Notes under the pieces: generated by a model
What the model saw: only the letters and a program-made list of their open reading frames with translations
The model's database searches: none
Told to the model about the DNA's origin: nothing
Shown here: one piece after another, positions 23,791-32,944 of the stretch
Layout: every line of letters starts with the position of its first letter
Position numbering within the stretch: the first letter of the stretch is position 1
Source: Phycisphaerae bacterium
GTDB taxonomy: Bacteria > Planctomycetota > Phycisphaerae > UBA1845 > PWPN01
Length of the DNA stretch: 64,000 bases
Assembly: GCA_035384605.1 (NCBI GenBank)
Contig: DAOOIV010000007.1
Coordinates: 50,420-114,419 of the forward strand
Direction: 5' to 3'
Position numbers and translations under genes: made by a program

Positions 23791-24837
23791 CTAACGGTTT
23801 TCCCGCAGCTTTATATTGATGGTTGGCGCGCCGGAAGGCCCTTGTGGGGCGATGTTCCAGGCCACCAACTTGAGCATTCGCAGGCCCTCAAGAACCTCGG
23901 CGACCGAACCGGCCGTTTCGAGGACCGGATAAGCGGTCCCGGCTTGATCATCAAGCACGCAAGAGACACCAGCCGACGTCGAGACGGCCTCCGCAAACGC
24001 GGCCCAAGTCGTCACCGACCGATCCACGATCAGCCAGCTATCCAACGGAGAATCATAGAGGCCGTCGGATTCGGGGGCGTTTTCCTTGCCTTGGTCCGGG
24101 ATAGCCGGCAGCCAATGAACATTCTCCCCCTCCGGGTGCACCCAAAGAGCACCGTCATAAAGCGTGGTCCGGGCCTTCAGTTGCCGACTCACAACCTCTC
24201 TGACTCGGTCAAGATCGACGCCGTTTTCTCGGACGTACAGTAGTTTGGGATCGGCCAGCAAGGCTGGATGAAACAAAAGATCCACTCCGAACAAGGCCGC
24301 CACGTCCTCGGCAACCCCGGCAAGCGGAGCGTCTACCCAATTGATATCAGCCTTCCTGGCATTGACCTTAGCCCACCTAGCTGCCTCCGAAGGGCGATCG
24401 GGCAAAGACCCGGTACCCGTCAATCGCCAGACGGCGGGCAGACGGTCTTCCGCCGCAACGAGGAAGACACCATCCACCAGGACAGCCGAAAGACCTCCAA
24501 TCCGAGCCAACCAGCGAAAAGCCTGCTGGCCTGTCAGATGGCTGGCTGAGAGTCGAACGGGTTCATCCAACGCGGCCGGGGGAATCGAGGAGTCAAGGAT
24601 ATACCGAACGCCCAGCCTTTCAGCCAGTTCGGCAAAAGCCTCACGAAGAGGAGTGCCTCGCCAAGTGACGGGGCAAACCTCGTTGAGCCCGACTCTGGCT
24701 TGGGGACGGGTGGTGACCGGGGCAGTCTCAGTGGGCGCCGAGGTGGATGCGGGCAGACTGTCCAGCGACTGCTGGGCCGCTGCAAGAGCCGCAAATCCGA
24801 AAACAAGCAAAGCTGCCATCATTGCCCGTCGAACCAT
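23791..24837 (-). CDS. Exported protein with two STN-like domains
   Basis: 348 residues from the ATG at 24837, preceded by AAGGGG. Signal peptide with a likely cut after ALAAAQ. A Thr/Pro-rich linker is followed by a segment with TWRGTPLREAFAELAERLGV, ILDSSIPPAAL and LTGQQAFRWLARIGGL. This order (few beta strands, then NL-like helix) recalls the secretin/TonB short N-terminal (STN) domain. A second, weaker unit follows (INWVDAPLAGVAEDVAALFG) and a third near the end (VTTWAAFAEAVSTSAGVSCV). No secretin barrel follows, so this is not a secretin itself. Function unknown. Common in planctomycetes as stand-alone proteins. Confidence 0.65.
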   Translation of the reverse strand: MVRRAMMAALLVFGFAALAAAQQSLDSLPASTSAPTETAPVTTRPQARVGLNEVCPVTWRGTPLREAFAELAERLGVRYILDSSIPPAALDEPVRLSASHLTGQQAFRWLARIGGLSAVLVDGVFLVAAEDRLPAVWRLTGTGSLPDRPSEAARWAKVNARKADINWVDAPLAGVAEDVAALFGVDLLFHPALLADPKLLYVRENGVDLDRVREVVSRQLKARTTLYDGALWVHPEGENVHWLPAIPDQGKENAPESDGLYDSPLDSWLIVDRSVTTWAAFAEAVSTSAGVSCVLDDQAGTAYPVLETAGSVAEVLEGLRMLKLVAWNIAPQGPSGAPTINIKLRENR

Positions 24838-25100
24838 CGAAGACCCCTTGTCAGCAAGAAACTGGCCTGCATGGATCCGCACCGGCTCGGGTATTGTTAA
24901 GCGTCCCCGTCTGCCCCGGCAAGTCCGCGCCGACACGTCAGACAAACTGCGGAAACACCGTTTCGGCTTGGCAAGAGCAGTCGTGGTCCTTCCTCCCCCC
25001 CCAGTGGCATACCAAACCGCGAAGACAAAGGCAATAGCCCTGCGATATTATCACTAACCCTTTCCAGGACAATGACTTAAGCACAAGAAAGCGAACCCCT

Positions 25101-25192
25101 GAGGCGGACTGCCTTTTTGCCGGCCATAAACCCAAGCTCACCGCGATCCGGAAACACGCGCAAGCCGCACAAATGTCTGATCACAAGGTTGT
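25101..25192 (+). repeat. 93-bp interspersed repeat, copy D (diverged)
   Basis: Begins GAGGCGGACTGCCTTTTTGC and keeps the tail pattern (CCCAAGC, GCGATCCGGAAACACGCG, CAAGCCGCACAAATGTCTGA, AAGGTT) with more changes and a small deletion relative to copies A to C. It lies in the gap between the STN-like gene and the terminator of the large exoprotein gene. Confidence 0.75.
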
Positions 25193-25293
25193 GAGGTTCC
25201 ATTGCACCGATAGGCCGATGCTCGCGACGGGGGCGGGAGAGGCAGACACGACTCGCAGTGATCGCTGCGACAATGCAGAGCCCGTGTCCGCTG

Positions 25294-25331
25294 AGAAAAA
25301 ACCGGCGGGAGTCACTGGGGCTCCCGCCGGT
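25294..25331 (-). terminator. Rho-independent terminator of the dockerin exoprotein gene
   Basis: On the minus strand an 11-bp perfect stem ACCGGCGGGAG / CTCCCGCCGGT (25301-25311 and 25321-25331) with a 9-nt loop is followed by a run of T, 52 bases past the stop codon. Confidence 0.92.
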
Positions 25332-25382
25332 CTTACGTGCACGCAGAGCGTGTCCGCGCGAGCCGATTTCGTCCCCCGCGAC

Positions 25383-28313
25383 TCAGTTGTCGTCGTCGCA
25401 GGCAGGATCTGCGGCGATGCCCGGACCACTCGCACAGGCCTCAAACGCCGCCATATCGGTCTGGTCGACATCGCCATCAGGCAAGGCTTGCAGTGGATCC
25501 TTTCGGTCGAAGCACCGACACTCGTCGGCAACTGTGCCGTTGGGACCAGTGTAGCAGGCCTGGAACAGGGCGAAGTCGGCCTGGTCAACATCACCGTCTC
25601 TGTCGGCATCGGCAAAGGGGTTACCGCAAAGCTTTGCCCCCAACACGGCGACGTCATCGATGACGATGGCCGTCGTGGCCGACGAATTGGCACCGGTGCC
25701 ACCAACCGTCTGGAAATAGAACTCGATGGTGATGTCATTCTGCGCGGACCCAATGAAGTCCACGCTCAATTGCGTGTACGGGTCATAGCCGTCCTGCGTG
25801 GCCTTGCCGTATTCGGGGAATCCGATCGTAGTGGAGGACGCCTCTGCGCCATCAACAATGATCGACGCCTTGAGGGTGCCACCCGGCCAGTCTTGATCCC
25901 AGAATCGTACCCAGTAGGTCAGAACCAACGCATAGTTACCGGGACCGTTGGGTAGTCCGAGAGATTGTGACAGCTTGCCGTTGTTCGGCGAGACCCAGGT
26001 GTTCCAGTTCAGAACAGGATCATTTGACCCGTAGGCAAACGCGTAGCATCCTGCGAGATAGTTGCCGCTGCGGGCAAGGTGGACTTCGTCGCCGGTATAC
26101 GGGGGATCGATTCCGGAAATCTTCGGGTAGCCATAGTTGCCGGGGTCACCCGGGCCAACCCAGTTTGTATAGGCGATCGAAGCCCCCGGCATCGGATCTC
26201 CCTTGTCCGTGGTCAGTTCATCGGGAGTCAGCACCCAGGCGCTGGAGGCCTCCTCGAAGCCTCCGTCGACTACGATACTGTCCCCCGTTGGGAGGGCCAG
26301 GGAGAAGGCGTTATTCACTGTGAGAGTACAGGCTCCTGCCGTGCCGACGAGTCTGTAGTTACCCGCCTGGGCATTGTGCAAGTCGAACGACATCACGACT
26401 GCGTTGGGGTCAGTTGCATCAACGACGGTGCCGACGATCGTCGTTTCGGGTTCCCAATAAGGCGCCCGGTCACCTGGAGGATTGCGTGGTTCGAGCATAC
26501 GGACCAGTTTCACCTCGGTGAGCAAGTCCACATTCATCCCGCTGACGGTTAGTTCGACGACACCTTGCGGCTTGACAAATGCATTCGGAGTCACACCGGT
26601 CAAAGCATACATGCCGCAACCCACTTCAAACACCTGTTTCTGGATCTGACCAAAGCACCCGGCCTGCTCGGTGATGATGTCATAGAGCCCCAGTGTCATT
26701 CCCTCTGGCGGAGGCACGAAATGAGCAGTCAACGACCCGCTGCTCTGAGCCGTGATGGTGCCGGGATACTGATCCAGCCCGCGCCCCAGGCGAATAGCGC
26801 TCACCTGATCCAGGTAAGCACCGGTCAATGTCAGATCGAACTCGCTGACCGGATCGGTAATCGATGGGTTGAAGCCTGTGACGGTGTGCTGGTTCGGGCA
26901 AGACGGCGCCAGAAGCTTCATGTCATCCATCCAGAGGGCAATCGCCTGGTTGGGCCCGTTGTTCCAGATCTTGTTGTAGACCGTCACGGTGGTGACGCCT
27001 GCGGGTACGGTGAAAGTCAACGATGCATCATCCCAGTCGTAGGATTGCGGCGGGAAATTCTCGACCCGCACCAAGCCCAGATTATCCGGCCCGTAGTAAT
27101 TCCAGGCCGTTGTGTAGGCGCCCTTAAGCACGCCAACTTCTATGGCGAAGTTGGGCTGCTCGTATCCGGCGGCCCACCACCAGGAGAGCACGAGTTGCTC
27201 ACCAGGAACGACCGGCACCTGTTGGACAAGACCACCCTCGCCTCCGTTGGCGTACCATTCTCCCGTGCGGAACGAGTATGTGCCCTCAATGACGTAGGTC
27301 TCGACTCCGTTAAGCTTGGGGTTGTGGATCCACCCGCCTGAGTCAATTCGCGAGTTGGCCATACCGCCACCCCAATCACTGTTGTATCTGGTCCACCCGG
27401 GGATCGCCGCGGTGTCTGATCCCGGAGTGCCCTGTTCAAAGCCGCCGTTGACCAGCAACGACGCCAAGGGGTCCCGGATTCGAAAAGCATTGTTCAAGAA
27501 TGCCGGCGCATAACCGGTTTTCTCGACCACAACGTTATAGCTGCCGTATGGTGCACCGGTGGTTGGGAAGTCCACGGTGAGCGACTTCCCGTCGCCGGCA
27601 ACCACGATGTTCCCCCCAACCAGTTCCGTTGCTCCCTGAACCAGCTTCACCGCCGTCACGCCCGTCAAACGGACACCAGTCACCGTCGCCGATGTGTTGC
27701 TGAGATTGTTGGCGATCAAATAAGGGGTTATGCCCGTAACGATCGGCTGCTCGCCATCGTTGCCGGCGTCAAACACGAGATCGTCGATGTTCCAGACTTT
27801 CCAGGCGTTTGCCGGTTGCGTCGTGATATATGAAAACAAGACGCGACAGACGACCGTCCCGACCGGAGCGGTTTTGTTCGTGATACTGGGCTGCTGCCAT
27901 GTGTCGTTGGGAGTCGAAGTCGCATCCCAAGTCTCAATGTTGTTGCCTGCTGCATCGCGAAAACGGATACGCAAGCGGAAGGAGTGCGTATCATTCCCGT
28001 AGATGCCGCCCCAGGCGTTCGCCTTGCACCACATGGATGCATTGCATACAGCGCCCGGCAACACGGGGACATCCTGATAGTACGTGGTGGTCTGAGCAGA
28101 GCCGGCGTAGTTCCACGCCCCGTGCCAGCTCTTGGTCCCGCTGTGTGCTTCCTCCCCAAGACCCGTGCCGTCGAGGCTGCCTTGGTTTCGGGTCCAGTAG
28201 GTGGAGTATCCTTCCTCAAACCCGGGGTTCAACAGCAGGTTTGCGGCCGTCGCCGGAGCGGCTAGAAGTCCGATCAACGTCATAGCCAGGGCCAAACAAA
28301 GAACGTTCTTCAT
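25383..28313 (-). CDS. Large exported protein with CBM-like, IPT/TIG-like and dockerin-like parts
   Basis: 976 residues from the ATG at 28313 with GGAGG 6 nt upstream. Signal peptide (cut after TAA, near residue 24). Three copies of a module opening LLNPGFEEG or LVNGGFEQG or VVDGGFEEA, resembling CBM4/9-like jelly-rolls, at residues about 25, 305 and 670. Between them are IPT/TIG-like segments (VTGITPYLI, VTGFNPSITDPVSEF, LTGVTPNAF). The C-terminus (about 895-976) has a dockerin-like calcium motif DADRDGDVDQADFALFQACY and a second DGDVDQTDMAAFEAC with cysteines. It may attach to polysaccharide or a cohesin-like partner outside the cell. No catalytic domain was seen. Confidence 0.85.
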   Translation of the reverse strand: MKNVLCLALAMTLIGLLAAPATAANLLLNPGFEEGYSTYWTRNQGSLDGTGLGEEAHSGTKSWHGAWNYAGSAQTTTYYQDVPVLPGAVCNASMWCKANAWGGIYGNDTHSFRLRIRFRDAAGNNIETWDATSTPNDTWQQPSITNKTAPVGTVVCRVLFSYITTQPANAWKVWNIDDLVFDAGNDGEQPIVTGITPYLIANNLSNTSATVTGVRLTGVTAVKLVQGATELVGGNIVVAGDGKSLTVDFPTTGAPYGSYNVVVEKTGYAPAFLNNAFRIRDPLASLLVNGGFEQGTPGSDTAAIPGWTRYNSDWGGGMANSRIDSGGWIHNPKLNGVETYVIEGTYSFRTGEWYANGGEGGLVQQVPVVPGEQLVLSWWWAAGYEQPNFAIEVGVLKGAYTTAWNYYGPDNLGLVRVENFPPQSYDWDDASLTFTVPAGVTTVTVYNKIWNNGPNQAIALWMDDMKLLAPSCPNQHTVTGFNPSITDPVSEFDLTLTGAYLDQVSAIRLGRGLDQYPGTITAQSSGSLTAHFVPPPEGMTLGLYDIITEQAGCFGQIQKQVFEVGCGMYALTGVTPNAFVKPQGVVELTVSGMNVDLLTEVKLVRMLEPRNPPGDRAPYWEPETTIVGTVVDATDPNAVVMSFDLHNAQAGNYRLVGTAGACTLTVNNAFSLALPTGDSIVVDGGFEEASSAWVLTPDELTTDKGDPMPGASIAYTNWVGPGDPGNYGYPKISGIDPPYTGDEVHLARSGNYLAGCYAFAYGSNDPVLNWNTWVSPNNGKLSQSLGLPNGPGNYALVLTYWVRFWDQDWPGGTLKASIIVDGAEASSTTIGFPEYGKATQDGYDPYTQLSVDFIGSAQNDITIEFYFQTVGGTGANSSATTAIVIDDVAVLGAKLCGNPFADADRDGDVDQADFALFQACYTGPNGTVADECRCFDRKDPLQALPDGDVDQTDMAAFEACASGPGIAADPACDDDN

Positions 28314-29139
28314 GTGATCCTCCTCCACAGGTTTTGCGTGGACCGGGCGAAGTCCGGTCATCACGGCTTGATCAATAAAATCGGTCATCATCGATCAGGG
28401 TCGACCCCCCATAATCGATTTTAGGACTGCTGCGGGGCGATTGCGCGACCCGTCGCTGAAACTTCACCTTCACTAGAACCGGGCTGACTGAAGGCCGGAA
28501 CCAGCTTCTCAGATCATCCCTCCAAGAGACGCCGGCGGACTGCATCGTGGCGTCCGGGGGCTCACTCGTCGCCAGCAAAACGGACGGCAGCAACACCTGC
28601 CAGAGGGCTCGCATGCTTCCTACGATTGGGGGCCGATCAGGTCCTGCTTTACGCTCCCGGACGGCCAGAATAGCCCAAGAACATCAAGGCGAACGCGAGC
28701 CTCGCAGTGCCGCCTTTCGCAAGATCACCACGACCGCAATTTTACGCCTTTCCACTGTAGCTTCTTCTGATGGCGTCCTGATACACGCCAACCCTGCGGT
28801 CGAGGTAGATTGTCCGCGACTAACTGCCTCTCAGGTTCTACTATAAGGTCTCGACAACAAAACGTCAACCATGAGATCGGCTGTTTGTTGTATCGAATTA
28901 CCTTTCTCCAGAAAGCGTTTCTGGGATCCTGAGCCACAGCAACAGCATTAAGGATGTTTGCTCTTGGCGATGGCTGTGAAAGTGGCACTGAACAAGCGGA
29001 GATGTGCATCACGGGAGATCAGAAAGGCCCTTCGGAGCGGTCGGCTGGCTCCTTTTCTCGGCCAAACCCCGGCGTGGACCGCCACGGAGCCCGCAAGCCG
29101 CCTTGTCGGGCGGTGGGAGACATGAGCGCAGGTTATGGA
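28314..29139. other. Intergenic stretch without a recognisable gene
   Basis: About 825 bases between the exoprotein start and the stop of a small membrane protein gene, both on the minus strand. Open frames exist on both strands but none has a ribosome binding site or a motif I know. The proximal part must hold the promoter of the exoprotein gene. I could not fix its boxes. Confidence 0.45.
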
Positions 29140-29370
29140 TCATTCCACTCGTTCCGATTCCCCAGCCGCGGTACCTGCCTGCTGCGGCGTTGACGAGTCG
29201 TTTGCGTGCTTGGGGGAGGGATCATCGGGTGGCTTGGGCGGGCAATTCAGTCTCTCGCAGCAACAGCCGCAACCCGATCCGCTTTTGTGCCGTAGCAGGA
29301 TGCCGAGGAAGCCGCCCGCCGCAGCCAGTAGCAGGATAATCGCGATGATCGATGCAGCATCAGCCAACAT
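29140..29370 (-). CDS. Small Cys-rich single-pass membrane protein
   Basis: 76 residues if started at 29370, where GGAG stands 4 nt upstream. The ATG three codons earlier (29379) has none. One membrane helix (SIIAIILLLAAAGGFLGILL) is followed by a basic turn and a cysteine cluster GCGCCCERLNC, then a Pro/Asp/Ser-rich hydrophilic tail. The shape, a short anchor plus clustered cysteines, resembles FeoB-associated Cys-rich proteins, but no feoB is nearby, so I do not assign that role. Metal or redox function is possible. Confidence 0.6.
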   Translation of the reverse strand: MLADAASIIAIILLLAAAGGFLGILLRHKSGSGCGCCCERLNCPPKPPDDPSPKHANDSSTPQQAGTAAGESERVE

Positions 29371-29740
29371 GATCTCCATTCTGGCCGTGCCGCGAGTGAT
29401 CGGCAAGCAGGGTGATGTCGCCCAGCCGACATGCGGGTTGGCGAAAGGCAAGCCCGGGGCGCAGTGGGGCTCACCGTCAGGCACAGCGGCAAACACTCCG
29501 TCAGGCTAACCTGACGGGCAAGGACGGATCTCTGTAAGCGCTTTCAGTTCAGCAACTTGCAACTGGATGGTGAGCCAAGTACGAGTGTGATTCACGACCT
29601 CAACCCGCTTGGCCGATTTCCATTGAGAAGTTCTCGCGGATTGCCGGAATGGAACCTGTGTTGTGGCTGGACTTGCCGGCCGGCACCTGGTCTGGCATAG
29701 AATTAGCGGACACTCGAGGTTTCACGGACAGGAACAGACA
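29371..29740. other. Intergenic stretch between divergent small membrane-protein genes
   Basis: About 370 bases. No motif-bearing frame. The right part holds TTGCCG (29673) and TAGAAT (29698) in the plus direction with 19 nt between, a weak promoter candidate for the next gene. Confidence 0.4.
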
Positions 29741-30127
29741 ATGGCCGGCGTAGCAGAGGAGGATCGCTGCCGTTTGGCGGCCATCCTATGTATCGGTGGA
29801 CTGCTTTTCGTTCTCCTCGGCGTTTTTCTAACGTTGCAGTACCAATACGACGTCTATGAAACGACCACCTCGGGCCCCGGGCCGCTTCCAGACAACAAGG
29901 CGACGGCCAGGATGCTGCAGGCCGTATTGTTCTGGCTGCTGTTACTGCTCGGGATCTTCATGGTAAGCACGCTGGCGTTCCTGCGCTGGAGTCGAAGATT
30001 CCGGAAGTATCTTCTGGCGCGTCCTCATCCTCCGACGCCGGTGGACGATGTGTGGTCCATGCACCGGTTGCCGGAGGAGGCGGCCGGTTTGGCATCCCCC
30101 CCTAACCAAGGCGGCGAACCGGGCTGA
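29741..30127 (+). CDS. Two-helix membrane protein of unknown function
   Basis: 128 residues. Helices at about 14-36 (LAAILCIGGLLFVLLGVFL) and about 69-90 (AVLFWLLLLLGIFMVSTLA), with a short polar loop between and a basic stretch (RWSRRFRKYLL) after the second helix, so the tail faces the cytoplasm. The tail is Pro-rich. No family recognised. The next gene, another membrane protein, follows after 122 bases in the same direction. Confidence 0.6.
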   Translation: MAGVAEEDRCRLAAILCIGGLLFVLLGVFLTLQYQYDVYETTTSGPGPLPDNKATARMLQAVLFWLLLLLGIFMVSTLAFLRWSRRFRKYLLARPHPPTPVDDVWSMHRLPEEAAGLASPPNQGGEPG

Positions 30128-30249
30128 AAGGGGAGCAGGCCGCAGTTCTCGTGGCCCCCGCCTGGGGAGGTGCCGATATAACCGCTGGACGGGCCTGCGC
30201 GGCTCGTGCCAATCCTGCTGCAAGAGGCTAGTACGCCGGAGGTGTCGGC

Positions 30250-31380
30250 ATGAGTTTGACCCCGATCGGCCCGGTCGATCTTTTCAGTCGTTCCAACCGC
30301 TGGGCTCCTCACGCAATCATCTCGATCCTGATCGCGGTCGGGGCTCTGACCGTCCTGGCACTGCCGGCCGTGGTGGTGCTCGTCGCCCGACAGGGTGTGG
30401 TGACGGGAATGGAGATACTGGCGATTGTCGGGCTTCTCATTGGCGTTCTATCCGTCTGTGGCATGCTGATCATCGGGATTATCGTTTATCGCCAGACGGA
30501 AGCCCTGGTCGAGAAGCTGACCGCCATCGACCAGCAGACAGCCATCCTTGCCGAGCAGAGCATGGCTCGAACACAGGCCCACACCTACGCTCAGAGCACC
30601 AGTGTCAATCCGGCAGAGCTTCGGACGTTGCTGGAACGGATTCATGAAGTGCTGCTTCTGCCCGAGCAGGAACGAGCCAATCGCTACCGCGCGATGGTGG
30701 AACGCGAGTTCGGGCGGCGCCTGGCGGTGATTGACCATCTCATCAGCACCAACGAGTTTCACCAGGCCCGCGAGGAGTTGACGGCGCTGTCGGAGCGTTT
30801 CGGCCAGGATCGCCGCATTTTGGTGGCCGCTGACCGTCTGGAAAAAGCGGCAAACGCGGCGTTGGCGAACGACGTGGCTCGCGTGACGCAATTCGTCAAG
30901 GATGTGGTCGCTCAGGGGCGATGGGACGAGGCTGAGCGGACCGTGCTGGAACTGGCCCGGAAGTATCCGTCGGCTACCGAGCCGAACGCCCTTCTGGAAA
31001 GACTGCGTCAGGAGAAGAAGAAGTTCGAGCAGCTTAATCGGCAGCGAATGCACGACGAGATTCAGCAGTTCGTGAATCAGAAGCGCTGGCAGGAGGCCCA
31101 CTCCGCAGCCCGGAAGTTTCTCGAGACCTTCCCCACCGGCCCGGATTCCGACGTACTGAGAAACCAGCTACCAACGCTCGAAGCGAACGCCGAGATCCAG
31201 GCCCGCCAGACGCTTGAGCGCTACATCAAGCAGTACATTCAGAAGCAGCAGTACTGGGATGCCCTGGCTCTGGCGCGGCGCATCCTGAACGAGTACCCGC
31301 TCAGTCCGCAGGCTAATGCCCTGCGCGGACAAATAGGCCGGTTGGAGGAGCTTGCGCGGCGTCAGGCACCGCAATCGTGA
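30250..31380 (+). CDS. Membrane-anchored TPR-like protein
   Basis: 376 residues, GGAGGT 5 nt before the ATG. Two membrane helices at about 23-48 and 54-78. The cytoplasmic part is a helical coiled coil, then repeated helical pairs of TPR type (LISTNEFHQAREELTALSER, VAQGRWDEAERTVLELARKY, NQKRWQEAHSAARKFLETF, QKQQYWDALALARRILNEYP). Each carries the small residue, Trp/Tyr and Ala/Ala spacing typical of tetratricopeptide repeats. It is likely a scaffold at the inner face of the membrane. The partner is unknown. Confidence 0.7.
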   Translation: MSLTPIGPVDLFSRSNRWAPHAIISILIAVGALTVLALPAVVVLVARQGVVTGMEILAIVGLLIGVLSVCGMLIIGIIVYRQTEALVEKLTAIDQQTAILAEQSMARTQAHTYAQSTSVNPAELRTLLERIHEVLLLPEQERANRYRAMVEREFGRRLAVIDHLISTNEFHQAREELTALSERFGQDRRILVAADRLEKAANAALANDVARVTQFVKDVVAQGRWDEAERTVLELARKYPSATEPNALLERLRQEKKKFEQLNRQRMHDEIQQFVNQKRWQEAHSAARKFLETFPTGPDSDVLRNQLPTLEANAEIQARQTLERYIKQYIQKQQYWDALALARRILNEYPLSPQANALRGQIGRLEELARRQAPQS

Positions 31381-31483
31381 TTCTCTCGCGCGGTTGCGGC
31401 CCGCGGGTACGCCCGTCATCGATCATGGGCCGGCTTGCTTGGGAACCCTTGCTACCGCCCCGGTCCTGCCACGGGCTGGTTCA

Positions 31484-32293
31484 TCACCACGTTTCACCCA
31501 GCCCATAGCGATGCGGAGAGGCCTCATAGGCTTTCATGGCCTGGGGCATGAGTTTTCCGAGCCGCTCGATTCGCCGTGCCTCACGGGGGTGGGTGGACAG
31601 GAACTCGGGTGGACGGTTCTTGCCGGCCGCCTCCATCCGCTGCCACAGGGCCAAGGCCTCTCGCGGGTCGTAGCCGGCCCTGGCCGCATACATCAGGCCG
31701 ATCTGATCGGCCTCTGTCTCATGCGTCCGGCTGTACGGCAGGAGCACGCCCACATTGGTTCCGATACCGAAGGCCTGCAATGCCCCCGTCCGCACCATCG
31801 GTGAAGCCCTGCTCAGGCCGGTAGCCAGCAGCTCCTGAATAATCTCCGCGCTCAGGCGCTGGCTGAGGCGTTCCCCGCCGTGTCGTGCGACGGCGTGTGC
31901 CACCTCATGACCGACGACCACGGCCAGTCCAGCCTCATTCCTGGCGATGGGCAGCAGCCCGGTGTAAACGGCAATCTTGCCGCCGGGCAGGCAAAAGGCG
32001 TTGACCTGGTCGGATTCGAGCAGGGCAAACTCCCATTGAAAGTCAGGACGATTGGCAACAGCGGCGATGCGCCTGCCGACGCGCTCGACGATGGCCGTCA
32101 TCCGCGGATCGCTGCTGCGTTTCTCTTTGGCCAGTACCTCCTGGTAGGCGTCGAGGCCGAGCCGTTGTTCCTGTTCGGCCGACACGAGCATGATTTGTTT
32201 TCGCCCTGTCTCGGCGACGGTGGAGCACCCCACCGACCATGGGCCGGTGGAGAGCAGACCGATGACGAGCAGAAATGCGCCTTGTTTTCTCAT
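31484..32293 (-). CDS. M48-family metalloprotease lipoprotein
   Basis: 269 residues from the ATG at 32293 (GGGAGG 9 nt upstream). The signal peptide ends at lipobox SVGC with Cys23, so the enzyme is a lipoprotein of the periplasm. The zinc motif HEVAH is at residues 129-133. A downstream HETEADQIGL supplies the third zinc ligand (the Glu of ETEAD) in the usual place. FCLPGGKIAVYTGLL and FLSTHPREARRI complete the family pattern shared with LoiP/BepA-like quality-control proteases. It probably degrades misfolded outer-membrane or periplasmic proteins. Confidence 0.93.
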   Translation of the reverse strand: MRKQGAFLLVIGLLSTGPWSVGCSTVAETGRKQIMLVSAEQEQRLGLDAYQEVLAKEKRSSDPRMTAIVERVGRRIAAVANRPDFQWEFALLESDQVNAFCLPGGKIAVYTGLLPIARNEAGLAVVVGHEVAHAVARHGGERLSQRLSAEIIQELLATGLSRASPMVRTGALQAFGIGTNVGVLLPYSRTHETEADQIGLMYAARAGYDPREALALWQRMEAAGKNRPPEFLSTHPREARRIERLGKLMPQAMKAYEASPHRYGLGETW

Positions 32294-32572
32294 GGCGTTG
32301 CACCTCCCTCTGTCAACAGTTGACACAAGCGGTGTTCCATGCCGGCTTATCATAATTGGACACATCAGGCTGACAAAAGACAGGCCGGGGTGACTGCGAG
32401 GTCAGCGTCTGTGGCAGCATCGGCTGGTTGCGTAAAGGGAGACGGGCTCACCGGGGCATATCCGCACGGACAACGTTCAGTGTCGAACGATCGCCGGGAG
32501 TGGTCGCGGGTTTTGGACAAGAGCACGCCGGCCGTGCCGTGGACGGCAAGACCTCGATTGATCCGCAGTCCG

Positions 32573-32604
32573 GAAAAACAAACGGGCGGCCGCAATGACC
32601 GCCC
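32573..32604 (-). terminator. Terminator of the microprotein gene
   Basis: Minus strand: GGGCGG / CCGCCC stem (32599-32604 and 32584-32589) with a 9-nt loop, followed by GTTTGTTTTT. It lies 21 bases after the stop codon of the microprotein. Confidence 0.7.
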
Positions 32605-32625
32605 ACTTGCCGAAAAACGGTTACC

Positions 32626-32703
32626 TCACTTGCAGCAGCATTTCTTGCTGCTCTTCTTGGCGGTCTTCTTGCCGCCGGCTTTCTTGGCTTTCTTCTTAGC
32701 CAT
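32626..32703 (-). CDS. 25-residue Lys-rich microprotein with a C-terminal Cys triplet
   Basis: Too short for standard gene finding, but with all parts in place. AAGGAGGT lies 5 nt before the ATG at 32703. A TTGACG-17-TAGGTT promoter is upstream and a terminator downstream. The product starts MAKKKAKKAGGKKTAKK and ends SSKKCCCK. Of 25 residues, 13 are Lys, with two Gly, four Ala and a CCC triplet. The character is that of histone-tail-like or nucleoid-binding peptides, while the cysteines could bind metal or form disulfides. No homologue is known to me. Confidence 0.75.
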   Translation of the reverse strand: MAKKKAKKAGGKKTAKKSSKKCCCK

Positions 32704-32762
32704 GGCGCACCTCCTTGCACGATCAACGAAGGCCCCGCGTGACGCGAACGGGACCGATACAC

Positions 32763-32791
32763 AACCTAGCATCACTCGGCAGCGCCGTCAA
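32763..32791 (-). promoter_or_regulatory. Promoter of the microprotein gene
   Basis: On the minus strand TTGACG (32791-32786), 17 nt, TAGGTT (32768-32763), 59 bases ahead of the ATG. The transcript would be about 180 nt long. Confidence 0.65.
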
Positions 32792-32944
32792 CCTCTTTCC
32801 GGTCGAAATCCGACTGTGATCCGGGGAGAGATAGTCCATCGTCGCCGGACGGCAAGGCGGGCTGCGCAGCTTCACGATTCGGCGTGGTTCGAAAGGGCGT
32901 TAACGAGTAACCCAAAGCATGAACACCGCCGGAAACGGTCAGCC

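Noticed and set aside
29140..29370. FeoB-associated Cys-rich protein
   Set aside because: Shape is similar (short anchor, clustered Cys), but no feoA or feoB is nearby and the motif spacing differs, so I leave it unnamed.
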